The notes beneath the pieces are model-generated. The model ran no database searches. It was not told the DNA's origin and saw only the letters and a program-made list of their open reading frames with translations. The translations under genes were made by a program, and so were the position numbers. Shown here in pieces: positions 1 to 12,080 of a stretch of DNA of 64,000 nucleotides. How positions within the stretch are numbered: position 1 is the first letter of the stretch; every line of letters starts with the position of its first letter. Source of the DNA: Drechslerella dactyloides (taxonomy: Eukaryota > Ascomycota > Orbiliomycetes > Orbiliales > Orbiliaceae); the NCBI GenBank assembly GCA_020064725.1, contig JAGTWJ010000003.1, forward strand, positions 1,488,001 through 1,552,000, read 5' to 3'.

Positions 1-120
1 CAGTTGATCGACCTCTTTTGGACCCAATTGTCTGAAATTACGGAATCGGCCATCAACTGCATTCATCCTCGTATCTCCAACCCGAGCCTATCTTTAAATC
101 TATTTAACCACCCCTTTACA

Positions 121-1208
121 ATGACGGTAACCCCAGCCAACGTTATTATAACTGGTGCAGGGCGAGGTATAATGGCCTGAATGTTATAGAAAGTATTGAT
201 TTGCTACTTCTTAAGATGGACCCGGAGCTAATGCTGAAACCCCAATCAAGGTATTGGTCACGCTATTCTAGTGCATTTACTAGGACTGCCAAACCCCCCC
301 AACATTCTCGCCTTCTCCCGTAATATAGAACCAATCAAACCCCTAGTCGATGTGCACAAAAACCTTGAAGCGGTCTCTGTAGACTTCTCAGCACCGTCCG
401 CCAAGTTGAGATCACAGATCACAGAGTCGATTGATCGTATGATCTCTAAATTTGGTGGGATAGACTCAGTGATCCTCAACCATTCGAGCTTGGATCCTAT
501 CGCGAGAATCCAAGACGCTGATTTGGAACAATGGGAGACCACTTATCAAGTCAATCTATTCTCTAACGTCGAGCTGATTAAAGCTGTTCTTCCTGAGTTA
601 CGGAGAGCAAAGGGTAGGGTTGTGATGGTCAGCTCTGGGGCAGCTGAATTGTTCTTTGTATGACTTCCCTTCTAGTTTGTATCGTCTGTCGGGAGATGCT
701 GACGTGATTGCCGCCAAGACGGGCTGGAGCGCATATGGGTCTACCAAAGCTGCGCTGAATCACTTAGCCTCCTCTTTAGCTCATGAGGAGTCTGAGATCA
801 CTACAGTAGCCATCGCCCCTGGAATTGTGGATACGGATATGCAGCAGGCATTGCGAGAAACTCACGGAAAGGTTATGCCTAGCCAGGAGCATTCAATATT
901 TGTCACTATGAAAGAGAACGGGACAATTGTCAAGCCTGTAAGGAACGCCTCTTCGGTTATTCCTTCCATGAGCCCTGATGTTGGTTGCTGTAGCCTGCAA
1001 ATTTGATATATGATTGTTATGCTGACATTCATCGTACCGAATATAGGAAAATGTGGGAGCTGTGCTAGGGAATCTTTGCCTCAATGCGACAACGGAATTA
1101 AGTGGCAAGTTCCTAAAGTATGTGGAGTCCTGGAATAAAACTCAGGAATATGAACTAACGTATGGCATGACTAGTTGGGACGACGAAAAGCTTGTAGCTT
1201 ATCGCTAG
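121..1208 (+). CDS. Short-chain dehydrogenase/reductase, four exons, about 277 aa
   Basis: Classical NAD(P)-dependent short-chain dehydrogenase. Exons 121-166, 251-657, 719-937 and 1047-1208 join in frame to 277 codons plus stop. The Rossmann motif TGAGRGIG is at residues 11-18 and is split by the first intron. The active-site pattern follows: VSS at 142-144, then YGSTK with Tyr157 and Lys161. The PGIVDTDM segment after the active site is also typical of the family. The overall pattern resembles the small fungal YIR035C/sepiapterin-reductase-like group, but the substrate cannot be read from sequence. The second intron starts at an in-frame stop that would otherwise break the frame. The gene converges on the isopropylmalate synthase gene and may belong to the same accessory group as the two branched-chain enzymes; that link is inference. 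Confidence 0.85.
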
Positions 1209-2345
1209 CTACTCGGAACAAGTTACTTCGGAGTGAACAAATGAAAGACGGCGGAATTTGTTGGCGTTAGGTGCTCGTCGAACTTTTTCTAGAGCATCAA
1301 ATCCCAAGCGTTCGTGCGATACGTATTTCGAGCCCGCTGCTCAGTCGAATCAGCATGCTTTTTCTAGAAATTCATAGATTGATTGTAAAAGAGTAAAACA
1401 ATTGTGATATTAGAAATAGCCGCTGCGGCCATAGGTCTGGCCAGGGATCTGGAACGGCCCCGGCCTAAACTTGAATTTCCGCTATATGCTTTCAACTGGT
1501 TGGAGATCCATCGCGGATCCATTTTCTCCTTTTGAGATTGGGTTTGAGATATTATTCCTTCAGTCTCTTCATTCCGAATGCGTGATGACGATATATTGTA
1601 TCTATTCGGAAACTCTATCCAGCGATAAAGCCGTGAGCTCGAGCCGACAGAAAAGCCGTCTTCTAAGAAAAGATTGACCGTGCAAGTCATGCCACTATCG
1701 TATATCGATTGATTAAGAGACGTGTACATATATCGCGATCCAACTCCTGGGAGGCGATCCGAGGAAGATTTTGCCTATGCAAGTTTATCTTACGGTTTCG
1801 TCTATACCTGGCTTGGCACAAGACAAGGCATCAATTGAACTTAGACGGTCAGCCGAAACCAGAGGGGTATTATTTAACATAAATTGAGCCGAAGCTGAGT
1901 GCTGAAGTTCGGCTATCCGCTTTGTGACGGCAGATAGATATCAGCTGCAGGGCTCACGGCGCGATACGATACGTATACAGCGCTTATATGCAAGAATATG
2001 CAAGATCGGGAATATATATTTTAGCTGCGGTGGGGGGCTGCTCAATTGAACCGGAGACGCGTGTTCACCGATTCGCTTTGTCATTCTACCCGAGCCGCCG
2101 TTGCATTTACATGTCTGATAAAAGGGGTGCTTGCCCATTCTGCTTGTCCGACCTGAGACTATCCAACTATACAAAGTACATGCACTGCACGTAAATGGGA
2201 ACATTAGGCGAACATGCTATGACGATCGACGATATATACATGCTAATCGAGATCAAACTTTAAATCTATGCCAAATCGATAAATACGATCGATTTAGTTA
2301 GCTTCTCTGGCTTAGACAAATATTTATAAGCATTGGAACTTTAAG
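1209..2345. other. Intergenic region between convergent genes
   Basis: This stretch separates the 3' ends of the SDR and isopropylmalate synthase genes. It is AT-leaning, with short open frames of at most about 120 codons on either strand and no recognisable motif. I see no gene. Confidence 0.5.
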
Positions 2346-4465
2346 CTAGTCCACATCGTTGACTATTTCGGTTATTATCACCGTTGTTTGTGGACCTTTA
2401 GATTTTAGACAATCTGCGCCGGCTGCCCCCATTGTTAGGTTCCTATTTGGTACAGATGATACGAAAGGTCCTAGAAATAAGACGTATACATTAGTAATCG
2501 CGATGCAGTTGCATTGCATTGGATAGTCAGAGAGCGCTCTCCACTTACGCAATGAACTAGCGGCGTTCAGGAGCGCTATCAAACCGGCCTGTTCCGCACT
2601 CTCATTGATGCCTACTCCCCAAATCGAACGGTCCCCATTGTTTCCGTTTGCCAAGGAGCACTCAATATAAGCCACTGACTTCATATTTTTACCTTTGTTA
2701 GAGTTTAGGGCTTGTCCTTTGTAGTCTTTGACGGTTAGCTCGACGCCTACTCCGGCTAGAGCATTCACTAAGCTCGAAATCGCGCCATTACCCGTCCCCG
2801 AGATAGATGTCTCGACACCATCCAAAGCGACTACTCCCTCGAAATGCCGATCGGATTGGCTTTCCACCGGTCTTTTGTTTCCGTTCGCTCTAAAGCGACC
2901 GCGGCTGGCGGGCCGATTAGTTCTGATATGGTAATTCACCAATCGGAAGACGTTGGTGGACCGAAGAAAATAGGTGTCTTCGAAGAGTTTGACGATTTCC
3001 GTTGGTTGCAATTCCCGATTGGCACTCTCGCTATACTTTTGCACAACTTTTGAGAAGGCAACTTGTAAACCTCTTGGGAGATCCAATTGCATGCGCTGGA
3101 GAACAACCCATGCGGCGCCGCCTTTCCCACTCTGACTGTTGACTCTGATAACCGCCTCATATGTGCGGCCAACGTCCTGTGGATCCAGGGGAAGGTATGG
3201 CATAACCCATCGTTCGTTTTCTGGATGTTTTTCGCGGGATTGGAAGCCTTTTTTGATCGCATCTTGATGACTTCCCGAGAAGGCGCAAAAGGCGAATTGC
3301 CCGGCATAAGGCGCTCTTGCGTGAACGGATATTTTAGTCAACTCTTCGACAGTTGAGATAACTTTGCTCATATTCGAGAAGTCCAAGCCGGGAGATATCC
3401 CTTGAGTGTAAAGATTTAAGGCCAATGTCACAAGGTCAACATTGCCAGTGCGTTCGCCATTACCAAAGAGACATCCTTCGATGCGATCTGCACCCGCCAT
3501 CTGTGCCAGTTCTGAGGCAGCAACGGCACACCCACGATCGTTGTGTGGATGGAGACAGACACAGACTTTATCTCTCTCCGAAATATTTCGACAAAAATAT
3601 TCGATCTGATCCGCATAGATATTGGGTGTGGATAGCTCGACTGTAGCTGGCAGATTAAAGATAATGGGATTTTCAGCAGTTGGCTCCCAGGCACCCTTCA
3701 CAGCGTTGCAGAGTCGAATTATGTAGTCCAGAGAAGTATCCGAGAAAGTTTCAGTAGTGAACTCATATTGCCATTGAGCGGCCCTGACATTTGGATCCTG
3801 GGAGTCTTTTGTCAAACTTCGAGCGAGTTTGGTAGACTTGACTGCGAGTTCCAAGGTCTCATCTTCCGTCATGTTACTGAAAACCACTCGGCGGAAACAT
3901 TCGCTCGTCGCTAAGTAGAGGTGGAAGATAGCCTTTTTCGCGCCGTAAACGGATTGAGCCGTGCGCTTGATAAAATCCTCGCGGCAAGGACTTATGACCT
4001 GGAGCCAGACGTCCTCCGGAACGAGTCCGGGAGTTTCTATAAGGTGGCGAGTAAAATCATAATCAATCTGCGATGCAGATGGAAACGAGACTTCGATCTC
4101 TTTATATCCCAGTTCCACAAGAAGCTGGAAATATCGAAGTTTTTGTTCACCGTCCTACGGCACGGTTTAGTTTGAGATATCATATATATCAAAAGGGTCA
4201 GAGATTGAACGTACAAGAGGGCTTGGAAGAGACTGGTTGCCATCTCTGAGGTCCGTGGCCAGCCACCTTGGCACTTTGGTAATCGTTTTATCAGGCCATT
4301 CACGGTCTCGCAAAGGGATCGGTTTGAATGACTTGTATTTTCGAGAAGGGTCCTTGAGCCTAGAAAATCACAACAAAGACAACGTTAACGATAATTAAGT
4401 TAGCCAATGACGAGTCTCTCATAAAAGCTCAACTAAGTTCAGCTGATTATAACATACATTGGCAT
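2346..4465 (-). CDS. 2-isopropylmalate synthase (LEU4/leuA type), four exons, about 627 aa
   Basis: Condenses acetyl-CoA with 2-ketoisovalerate in the first committed step of leucine synthesis. Exons on the minus strand are 4465-4458, 4359-4215, 4154-2549 and 2470-2346. The first coding exon is only 8 nt (MPM, split), and restores the conserved fungal start MPMLKDPSRKYKSF. The HMGL-like TIM barrel shows the metal/substrate motif TDLRDGNQ (about 38-45), HPHNDRG (about 253-259) and FGNGERTGN (about 281-289). A C-terminal LeuA regulatory domain follows, with GTGNGAISSLVNAL and a tyrosine-containing DYK segment. The last intron (2471-2548, 78 nt) has a strong GTAAGT donor but no stop and keeps frame, so it is easy to miss. 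There is no obvious mitochondrial presequence. The gene is divergent from the acetolactate synthase gene. All catalytic motifs are present, so it is probably active. Confidence 0.92.
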
Positions 4466-5632
4466 CTTATAAGCTTGGAGATTATTTCCAGTGGTAGTAA
4501 ATTAGTTGCTAGAATATAGAAAGGATTTGCTTCCCCTTGCACCAGCAGGATTCTCACCATCTGCCTTTTATAATCCCCCTGCTCCTATTTCGCCTTTGTC
4601 CTGGAAATGCCAGTAGACCACAAGCACCCATCATCTATCTACATCCATTATAGCGTACGAAACTTCCATCTATCTAACTACAAGCCATTATTGTGAATAC
4701 ACAGTACTGTGTTGCCAATTTGTTGGTAGTCCAACGAGCGGGTGTGCCTCAACCGTTTTTTCGGCCGAGGTTTCCGAAACTGGAACTTCTTCGCCAATGA
4801 ACACCGTTATCTGCACAAACTTGCGGAACGGGCGACCGACTAGGATTGTCGAGACGATATACGGAGCCTACCTATACCGCAATCAGGTCTATGATCCATA
4901 TCAATAGTAGACTTTGCATTGGTGTGCATGGTAAACAGCCTCGAGCCTACGGCGCATAAACTGGGAAATACCGCAGGCTAAATCTGAGCGCGCTAAGTCC
5001 AAATCCCTCTGTCTACAAGAGGTCGGCCCTCCACGGCATTCAAACGCGGGCTTATATTTCGTATCCGCTGGGCTATAGGGGAATGGCCTAAACTGTAATA
5101 ACTTCGGAGTTTAATACTTCCGTGGGCTCTAACGGGCCTATTATGTTGTTTTCATTAGTCATTGTAAAAATTTGCCCCTTCGACAGCAAAGCGTTAAGAG
5201 CTAAAGAACATTAATTCGCATCTGGAATCCTCTTTCGAATGATTTTACTAGGGGTCAAGGGTATATGGACATCGAAGGAAGCCATTCTTCTCATCATACG
5301 ACCTCCCGATTTCGATGATTCCGAGTCATGACAGAGTAGTTTTGTCCCCTCCTTGGAATACCCGACCCGCAAGTGCATGCTATCTAAGCTATACATTGTC
5401 AGGAACTTAAGCACAGACATAAGCTGATCGATCGAAAGTTCCAAGTCGTGGCAATAGAAGTGTCAGAAATATGTACTTACATATGTTCATTCGTGCCGTC
5501 AGATCTTTGTTAACCGCAGATGCGCATGCCCAAAGGAAAGCCTTGTCTTCAACTTGATTCCGGTTTTCTATGAATAGGGCACGACACGGCTATCATAAGT
5601 TTTGCGAACGTTAGTAACACGATTCCGTAATT
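4466..5632. promoter_or_regulatory. Divergent promoter region of isopropylmalate synthase and acetolactate synthase genes
   Basis: This 1.17 kb region lies between the start codons of two branched-chain amino-acid genes transcribed away from each other. A GAGTCA hexamer at 5323-5328 (TGACTC on the other strand, inside ATGACTC) matches the core of the GCN4/CPC1 general amino-acid control site. One hexamer is weak evidence. I found no CCGGNNCCGG LEU3-type site. A 77-codon minus-strand open frame at 5211-5444 has no recognisable domain and may be a gene fragment. Confidence 0.4.
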
Positions 5633-8228
5633 ATGCTATCGAAGACTACAAGAAGGGCAATGCGCCGTCATTATCGCCCACTTATCTCCCGGAACCTTCA
5701 TTACACGAAACCTGCTGCCGCTATAAATCCACTCAGATTCTTCAAACCTATCGCTAAGCAACAATCCAGGAGACAGAGTGCTTGCGCTGTTGCGTATGTT
5801 TCAGATCCGTCGATAAATTTGCAGTGTAATCTATTGGCTAACTAGTTCATGGAAATCGTCCGTACAAAGAGTTGCAAAAGATATTCCACCAATTGATATA
5901 TACCCATTCGAAGAGGTGCAATCGACGAGAGGTGGATATGCACAGACTACACAGAATTTGCGAGATTCAGAGGTCGACACTTCGTGCGTAGTCTAACTTC
6001 ATTAAATCGGATGCAAAAATTGGCCGGCTAACGGACATCATTCTGTGCTATACATGGTAGAATGGTTGGCTTGACTGGAGGAGAAATCATAATAGCGACA
6101 TTGCGGAGATATGGAGTTGACACTATCTGTAAGTGTTCTTCCAAATGCATGTTGTAGACCAGGAATATCTTTCGTCGGCATTTTTCATTGCACTGCAGGC
6201 AATATCATGGGCTGACCTTAACTTAGTTGGATACCCTGGAGGTGCAAATTTACCCATCCTGGATGCCATCAACCATGTCAAAGGTATCAACGCCGTTATG
6301 CCAAGGCATGAACAGGGCGCAGGACATATGGCGGAAGGATATGCTCGAGCGTCAGGGAAACCAGGTGTTCTCATCGTTACCTCTGGTCCAGGAGCCACAA
6401 ACATAGTTACACCGCTGCAAGATGCTCTAAGCGACGGGATACCGCTTATTGCTATTTGTGGTCAAGTACCTAACGCTGCTATTGGAACCGACGCTTTCCA
6501 GGAAGCAGATGTTATCGGGATTACAAGACCTTGTACTAAATGGAACATCATGGTTCGCAGCGTGACTGAACTTCCACGACGTCTCAATGAAGCATTCGAG
6601 ATTGCATTGTCCGGTCGGCCCGGCCCAGTTCTCATTGACGTACCAAAAGATGTAGCGGCATCTGTGCTTAAATCACCTATTTCCGCTCATCCAGCATTAC
6701 CTCGTCTCGCGAGTGAGAAGGGTGTAAGCTTTAGCAATCCACCTCATCACTCGATTTCATCAGTCCTCGTCCAGAGAGCGGAGATGAAGCAGCAAGAAAT
6801 ACGGAATGCCATCGAGCGAAGCGCCAGCCTTATCAATATCGCTCGAAAGCCTATCATTTACGCGGGATATGGTGTCCTGGCAAAAGCACAAGGCCCAGAA
6901 CTACTCAAACAGCTCGCCGACAAATCGCAAATACCTGTCACCACAACTCTATTAGGACTTGGCTGTTTTGACGAGCTGGACGAGAAGAGCCTGGGCATGC
7001 TCGGGATGCACGGAACTGCCTACGCTAACAAGGCGATACAGGAGGCAGACTTGATTATTGCTCTTGGAGCTAGATTTGATGATCGTGTGACAGGCAAAAT
7101 ATCTAGTGAGTACGGCTCTTTGTGACAACCCACTCTTGCTTGAGCTTGTCCCTCCAGAATTTTGATCCCACATGGACGGCCGATTGTTATTCAGCCAGGT
7201 TCCGATATAAACTATAAAATGATTTGTTTCCTCACGCCGTAGTGTGCAATTTCTGACATGTCTCCTACTAGGTTTCGCCCCAAAAGCCAAGGCAGCGGCT
7301 GCGGAAAATCGAGGCGGAATTATCCATTTCGAAATTATGCCTAAAAATATCAACAAGGTTGTGCAGGCCACAGAGGCTATCGAAGGAGACCTTGCAGACA
7401 ACCTTGAAATCATGCTACCATACGTCGATAGGGTACAATCACGGCCCGAATGGCTTGGCCAGATCACGGAATGGAAAAAGAGATTTCCTATTCATGATTA
7501 TGATCGACATCCATCTAGTGGTTTATTAAGTCCTCAGCTCGTAGTCGAGGAGCTTTCAAATCTCGTTGCGGCCTATAAAGACAAAGTCCTGATTACAACT
7601 GGGGTAGGGCAACATCAAATGTGGGCGGCCCAGCATTATCGATGGAGGTATCCTCGAACTATGGTTACTTCTGGTGGATTGGGCACGATGGGTTATGGTT
7701 TACCAGCCGCAATCGGTGCTAAGATCGCTAGACCAGAATCGATAGTTATTGATATTGATGGAGATGCTAGTCTTCAAATGAGTTTGATGGAACTCAAGAC
7801 TGCTTCTCTATATAATATTCCGGTGAAAGTCATTGTGATCAATAATGGAGAGCAAGGGATGGTGACACAGTGGCAGTCTCTATTTTTCGACGACAGGTTT
7901 ATGTAAGTGCCAAAATTGTTAGCCCTCTTGGATCCGTATGAGTCTAATCGCATACAGACTTTGTCACCACGGAAATCCAGACTTCATCAAACTCGCAGAA
8001 GCTATGGGGATGAAGGGAATGCGTGTCTCGAAGCCGAGTGAGCTTCAGGATGGATTAAAGGCTATGTTAGAATACGAGGGACCCGTTTTGTTGGATGTAA
8101 TTACTGACGGGAAAGCTCATGTCTTGCCTATGGTTCCGGCTGGGAAAGCACTCGATGAATGTCTTGTGTATGATGGCGTCAAAGACAAAGAGAGACGTGT
8201 ATTATTAAAGCAGAAGACTGGCTACTAA
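5633..8228 (+). CDS. Acetolactate synthase catalytic subunit, diverged copy, six exons, about 715 aa
   Basis: Thiamine-diphosphate enzyme (ILV2 family) that makes acetolactate or acetohydroxybutyrate for valine, isoleucine and leucine. Exons are 5633-5793, 5846-5983, 6061-6128, 6227-7105, 7272-7902 and 7958-8228. The first exon encodes an Arg-rich N-terminus (MLSKTTRRAMRRH) that looks like a mitochondrial presequence. The catalytic Glu lies in PRHEQGAGHMAEGY. The ThDP/Mg site runs from GDASLQ to VINNGEQG. Sites known for herbicide resistance keep normal residues: YPGGA, QVP, TDAFQE, RFDDR and TQWQ. It differs from usual fungal ILV2 in the linker before the first domain and in the loop after FFDDRF, where the usual HTHQ-like stretch reads LCHHG, and GEQG replaces EEQG. 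It is head to head with isopropylmalate synthase. It is probably an active paralog, not the housekeeping copy; that is inference because the rest of the genome is unseen. Confidence 0.92.
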
Positions 8229-8980
8229 ATAAACTAAACTTACGCGGTATTACTATGGCGGACTCGATGAAGATCAACCCGAAGTATGTATAGGGCGTCT
8301 ATAGACGTCTAAGCTATCTACGATTATTACGTACTACCGTGCGCCTTGGTGACTGTCAACCTAAAACTTCAGGGGCACTATGTTTAACAGTGCGATTCTT
8401 ATAGGGCTACCGTTCAAGAAACGAAAGATCAAGCTAATGGGAAAAGCCCCAAAGGCCAATGGCCAACCGAGGAAGCTTGGGAACATCGACTCCTGCACAA
8501 CCCGTTGCTTCGTTTACGACAAATACAGCACCCGTAGCTAACAACCGGCTATCCCTTCCACTAATTTTATGCCAAAAAAGGAAAATAAAGATAGATTGCC
8601 AACAAATCTCGAGACATCGCCAAATTGTATAATAAATAAAATAGGTTATTAATAAGGGTTGATCTTGAAGGCGATTAGTCATCACACGGAGAGTTATACA
8701 TCTATCTCCTTTCTCCGATCATCAGAAAAATCCTTCCTTTCCTCCCAATCTATGCTCATCCGGACGAATAATCACATCGCCAAAATCAACCACCATAGCA
8801 TGCATACTTCAGATTCCATTATAACGCCAATCTCTGCTCGCCGACCAGCTCAAGTTAACAGCTCGAACCAGCAAAGACCCGTCTGCTTCTTCGTTCCGGG
8901 CTGTTATTCAGGGCGTAACCCAAGTCCTCAACCCGCTACATAGCGCAGATGCCAATGCTCCACCGTCCGACATCTCAACT
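8229..8980. other. Intergenic region
   Basis: Downstream of the acetolactate synthase gene. No gene is resolved. The frame of the next gene stays open for some 60 nt upstream of its ATG, back to a possible acceptor near 8919, so a further 5' exon of that gene here cannot be ruled out. Confidence 0.4.
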
Positions 8981-9566
8981 ATGTCAGCATCTAAAGATGG
9001 TGCCACTGGGTCTGTCATCCTGGGAGCCCAAGTTGCGCGCGTCTCCAATATTCCCGCGATCAACATGGATTCAATCCTGCAGGAAATAAGAGACATGCGC
9101 AAAGACATCGCAGAGATCTTGCAGCAGATGTCAGACCTCCGCGCCGTGTTCGTGAAACGTTTTGACGCGCTCGAGGCTACCATCCAAGAAAAGTAAACTC
9201 CGCGAACCTCATGATACTATAATATTTTCATCATTGCTTCCAACGTTTTTTCTATCTTTAGCAACACGATGCTGCCGATGAGACTCCATAACAGTCACAT
9301 TACTCCAACTGCGCCGTTGAAATTCCCACTAATTACAGTCACACAAGCATTTCCAAAGACACCAAACGAACTAAGAGCTCTGACAGGTATTGTGTCCCAC
9401 AAAGAACCGTAACAATCAAGAACATACGATAGCTGATGTTTACATGCTAGTTGCGAGGTGTATCGCAACTGCTGCTGCTTTGGGTTTGCCACTACTTATT
9501 GGGGCACCTACCGCCGACGAGAGACGGCAACAGATCGCTCAGTACCTCGGTGTTTCAATTGATTAA
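8981..9566 (+). CDS. Small conserved fungal coiled-coil protein, three exons, about 150 aa
   Basis: Exons 8981-9192, 9262-9386 and 9451-9566 join in frame to 150 codons plus stop. The first intron begins where the frame would otherwise end a few codons later, so the simple 71-codon frame is a truncation. Residues about 25-70 form a heptad-like amphipathic helix (ILQEIRDMRKDIAEIL). A short block with an N-S-H pattern and an FP-T-P motif follows, then a helical C-terminus ending in YLGVSID. This order, coiled coil then NS block then FP.T then a terminal helix, recalls a common family of small fungal hypothetical proteins. I know of no assigned function. The start is the first ATG; an extra 5' exon is possible. 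Confidence 0.65.
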
Positions 9567-10119
9567 CGCAGTATTCCCAGGGAGGGGGCGTTGGGAGTTT
9601 TATCATTCGAATTCAAGGCCTTCGTTCTTTGGGCCATTGACGGATTAATCTGAAGCAAGGGTATTAGATAGATCTCGCATTGGCTTGGTATCTTTAAGGT
9701 GTTTTGAGCTCATATATGACTGCCTACGTCTTCCAAATACACGTGGCTATGGCAAAGGATTACGGTCAAAGATTTCGAATACATAGATGTTGATAAGTAG
9801 TATTAACTAGATTATCTTGGTGAGGCCTTGCCAAATCACTTTTAAACAAAAAAGAAAAAAAAAAGGCTTAGCAGCTTGATAGCTTTCTACTTTCTCTAGA
9901 CAAGCTTACTACATCATTATTTTGTTGTAATCATCACCACAGTCTCGACCCTAGACTAGTTTGCAGCGGGCGTCATCACCAGTCTCGATACCAGTATCTG
10001 CAAAGTACAACGCAGCTCCTTAGCTTAGTTGCTTACAAAGTCTCCCTCATCCCTCGCTCCCTTTCTCCATCACCCACTGACCCCTTCCCTGGCTCCCTCA
10101 CGATGTTACTTGTCACAGT

Positions 10120-11250
10120 CTGATGCGGAACTCGTGCCAATCTATGCAACATTCTTGGTGTCGATACATCCATCTACCTGTGAATATTCGAGCCAAGAAG
10201 GTCATTGCAGCAGTTCACCAGCATTATCAAACCTCATTACATACAACAATTACTCGACGATATAAACATCTTATGTACAAATTTGAATACAGAATTCAAG
10301 GAAGGTTTCCACCTGGCTCTCTGGTCCTCTGATGCGAAGGGATTCATACAGCTCCTTCACGAAAAAGAGCTTAGCACAACGGCGCAGAATGTCGCGCCCA
10401 GACGGCGAGGCCGTGGAAACTAAGAACGTCACATCAGTGGTATGTATTCATCGTTGACATGAAAATAGCTTCAGACATCAGCTCACGACGCGAGTCATCA
10501 TTGATCAGAGAAATGTGCGCGTATCTCCGAGCTTGTCTTCCAACCGGACCGCTTTGGCTATCAACTCGACAGGAAGGCCTATGATGTCCCTACGATGAGA
10601 AGCTGGGCTGGAGGCTTAGGCATCATCTCCTGACACCAGCCTACCCACGAGTGAGGGTCTCCCTTTGGAGGCACTTCATTGCCGTCTACAGAGTACATGG
10701 AACCGCACGAACGGCATCATCTTAAGGGCAGACTTCCACGCATTATCCGATCGCCGTACGATGGCTATGAGCCCGGTATGTGCTTATCGAACTTTGATGA
10801 TACACCTCTACTCATCTAACAAACTTTTTTAATTTCTAGAATACCGGCAAATACGAATCTTCTTGCCTTTGCCAGCAACGATACAACTCCGCGGAACAAA
10901 AATCAAATCTTGATCTCACAAAAGGTCGATGCTGAGGCCCTCGAGTTTCACTGACGCCAATGCGTAATCGAGAACATTACAGCGGATTCCCTAGCAAAAA
11001 GTACCCGAGGGCATTGTAAACCGCTGGACCACATGCGTAAACTCTGTTTGCAAGTCCTATCCATTGGCTTGTGAGTACAACTCTTACATGATTGGCCAAT
11101 ATTTTACGTTCATTTCTAACCACTTATCAGGTATCTCCGAGGATACGGTCATGACAGATCCATCGATTGAGCAAGCTCGAGGCTGTGATGAACTCGATAT
11201 GGGTCACTTCATGGGTCTGCTCCCGGAGGGATCTCCAATAGAATGAGGAG
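10120..11250 (+). pseudogene. Degenerate gene remains
   Basis: Several protein-like stretches lie in the same direction but in different frames. One is at about 10205-10423 (LLDDINILCTNL, LHEKELSTTA). Another, at about 10850-11060, reads ILISQKVDAEALEFH, then a stop, then CVIENITADSLAKS. No single spliced frame joins them, and the TGA inside the second stretch interrupts what looks like a continuous domain. The second stretch faintly recalls fungal HNH-endonuclease-like hypothetical proteins, but I would not assign it. It is best read as a decayed gene. Confidence 0.3.
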
Positions 11251-11593
11251 ACGAATTGAATGCAGTTGAGTAGTGCCCAGGGTCCGAGGGTTTTACTATC
11301 CAAGGCCTTTATTCATTTGGCCGTTTTTGGTCCCATCCTCCTCGCATCCTTGGACGTCGCCAACCCAACGATTACTGGCAGCCCTTAGATCTTCAATTAT
11401 CACATTTCTTCTCTGCCTTACGTCTCTTCTTGTTTTCATATTTCTTTCGGTAGTCATTCATGGTCTCACCACAGTTTACAAGGTGAGGCGGGTGGATATA
11501 AAAGCGACTGAACTTTGACAGCCCGTAGCGCTGAACTTTTCTCTTCTTGTTTTCTTTCTCTGGTTCCGTCGGGGCCGCCAATGTTTGCAAGCG

Positions 11594-12080
11594 TGTGAGA
11601 GGGACGCTCTGGCACGCATCGAGCCAACTCTAGCGAGCATGTAAAGGCACTACTTCGTTCCAATGTAGACCAAGTTCGCAAGGCCTTGATTCGCAGAAAG
11701 CCCACTGCAAGGGATATCTGGACAACTCTCGAAAGTACCTATCAATCAAGGGACCAAGTCAACATTTACGCGCTCTGGGCCACGCTTAACACTATCCGGA
11801 AGGAGAAACTCGAACCTATCTGCGTATATATCGCCCGTGTTTCGACCACCGCCAACAATCTGCGTTCAGTCGGCGAGGTGGCGATGACCTTGGAATGATG
11901 ACAGCCTATAGGGCCAATCCTTATAGAACTTTATAAATTTAGGGCGCGCAACCCTCAAACCTTTAAGGAATTACAATGCTCTTCATGGTAGGATATATAG
12001 CAATCGTAACACCTAGTTCCGGAGGAGCACAAGTTGTATCGCAGGACGAATTATCTGGACTCGGGAGCATCAATCCCTAC
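11594..12080 (+). mobile_element. Ty1/copia-type gag-protease relic
   Basis: Four blocks of copia gag/protease-like sequence occur in the right order but in shifting frames. A block at 11594-11642 reads ERDALARIEPTLAS. After a frameshift, 11640-11898 reads VKALLRSNVDQVRK then DIWTTLESTYQ and a YIARVST segment. At 11911-11993 the block contains GPILIELYKFRARNPQTF. At 12052-12072 the frame reads YLDSGAS, matching the copia aspartic-protease motif. Integrase and reverse transcriptase are absent and no LTRs were recognised. This is an old, non-functional fragment. Confidence 0.6.
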
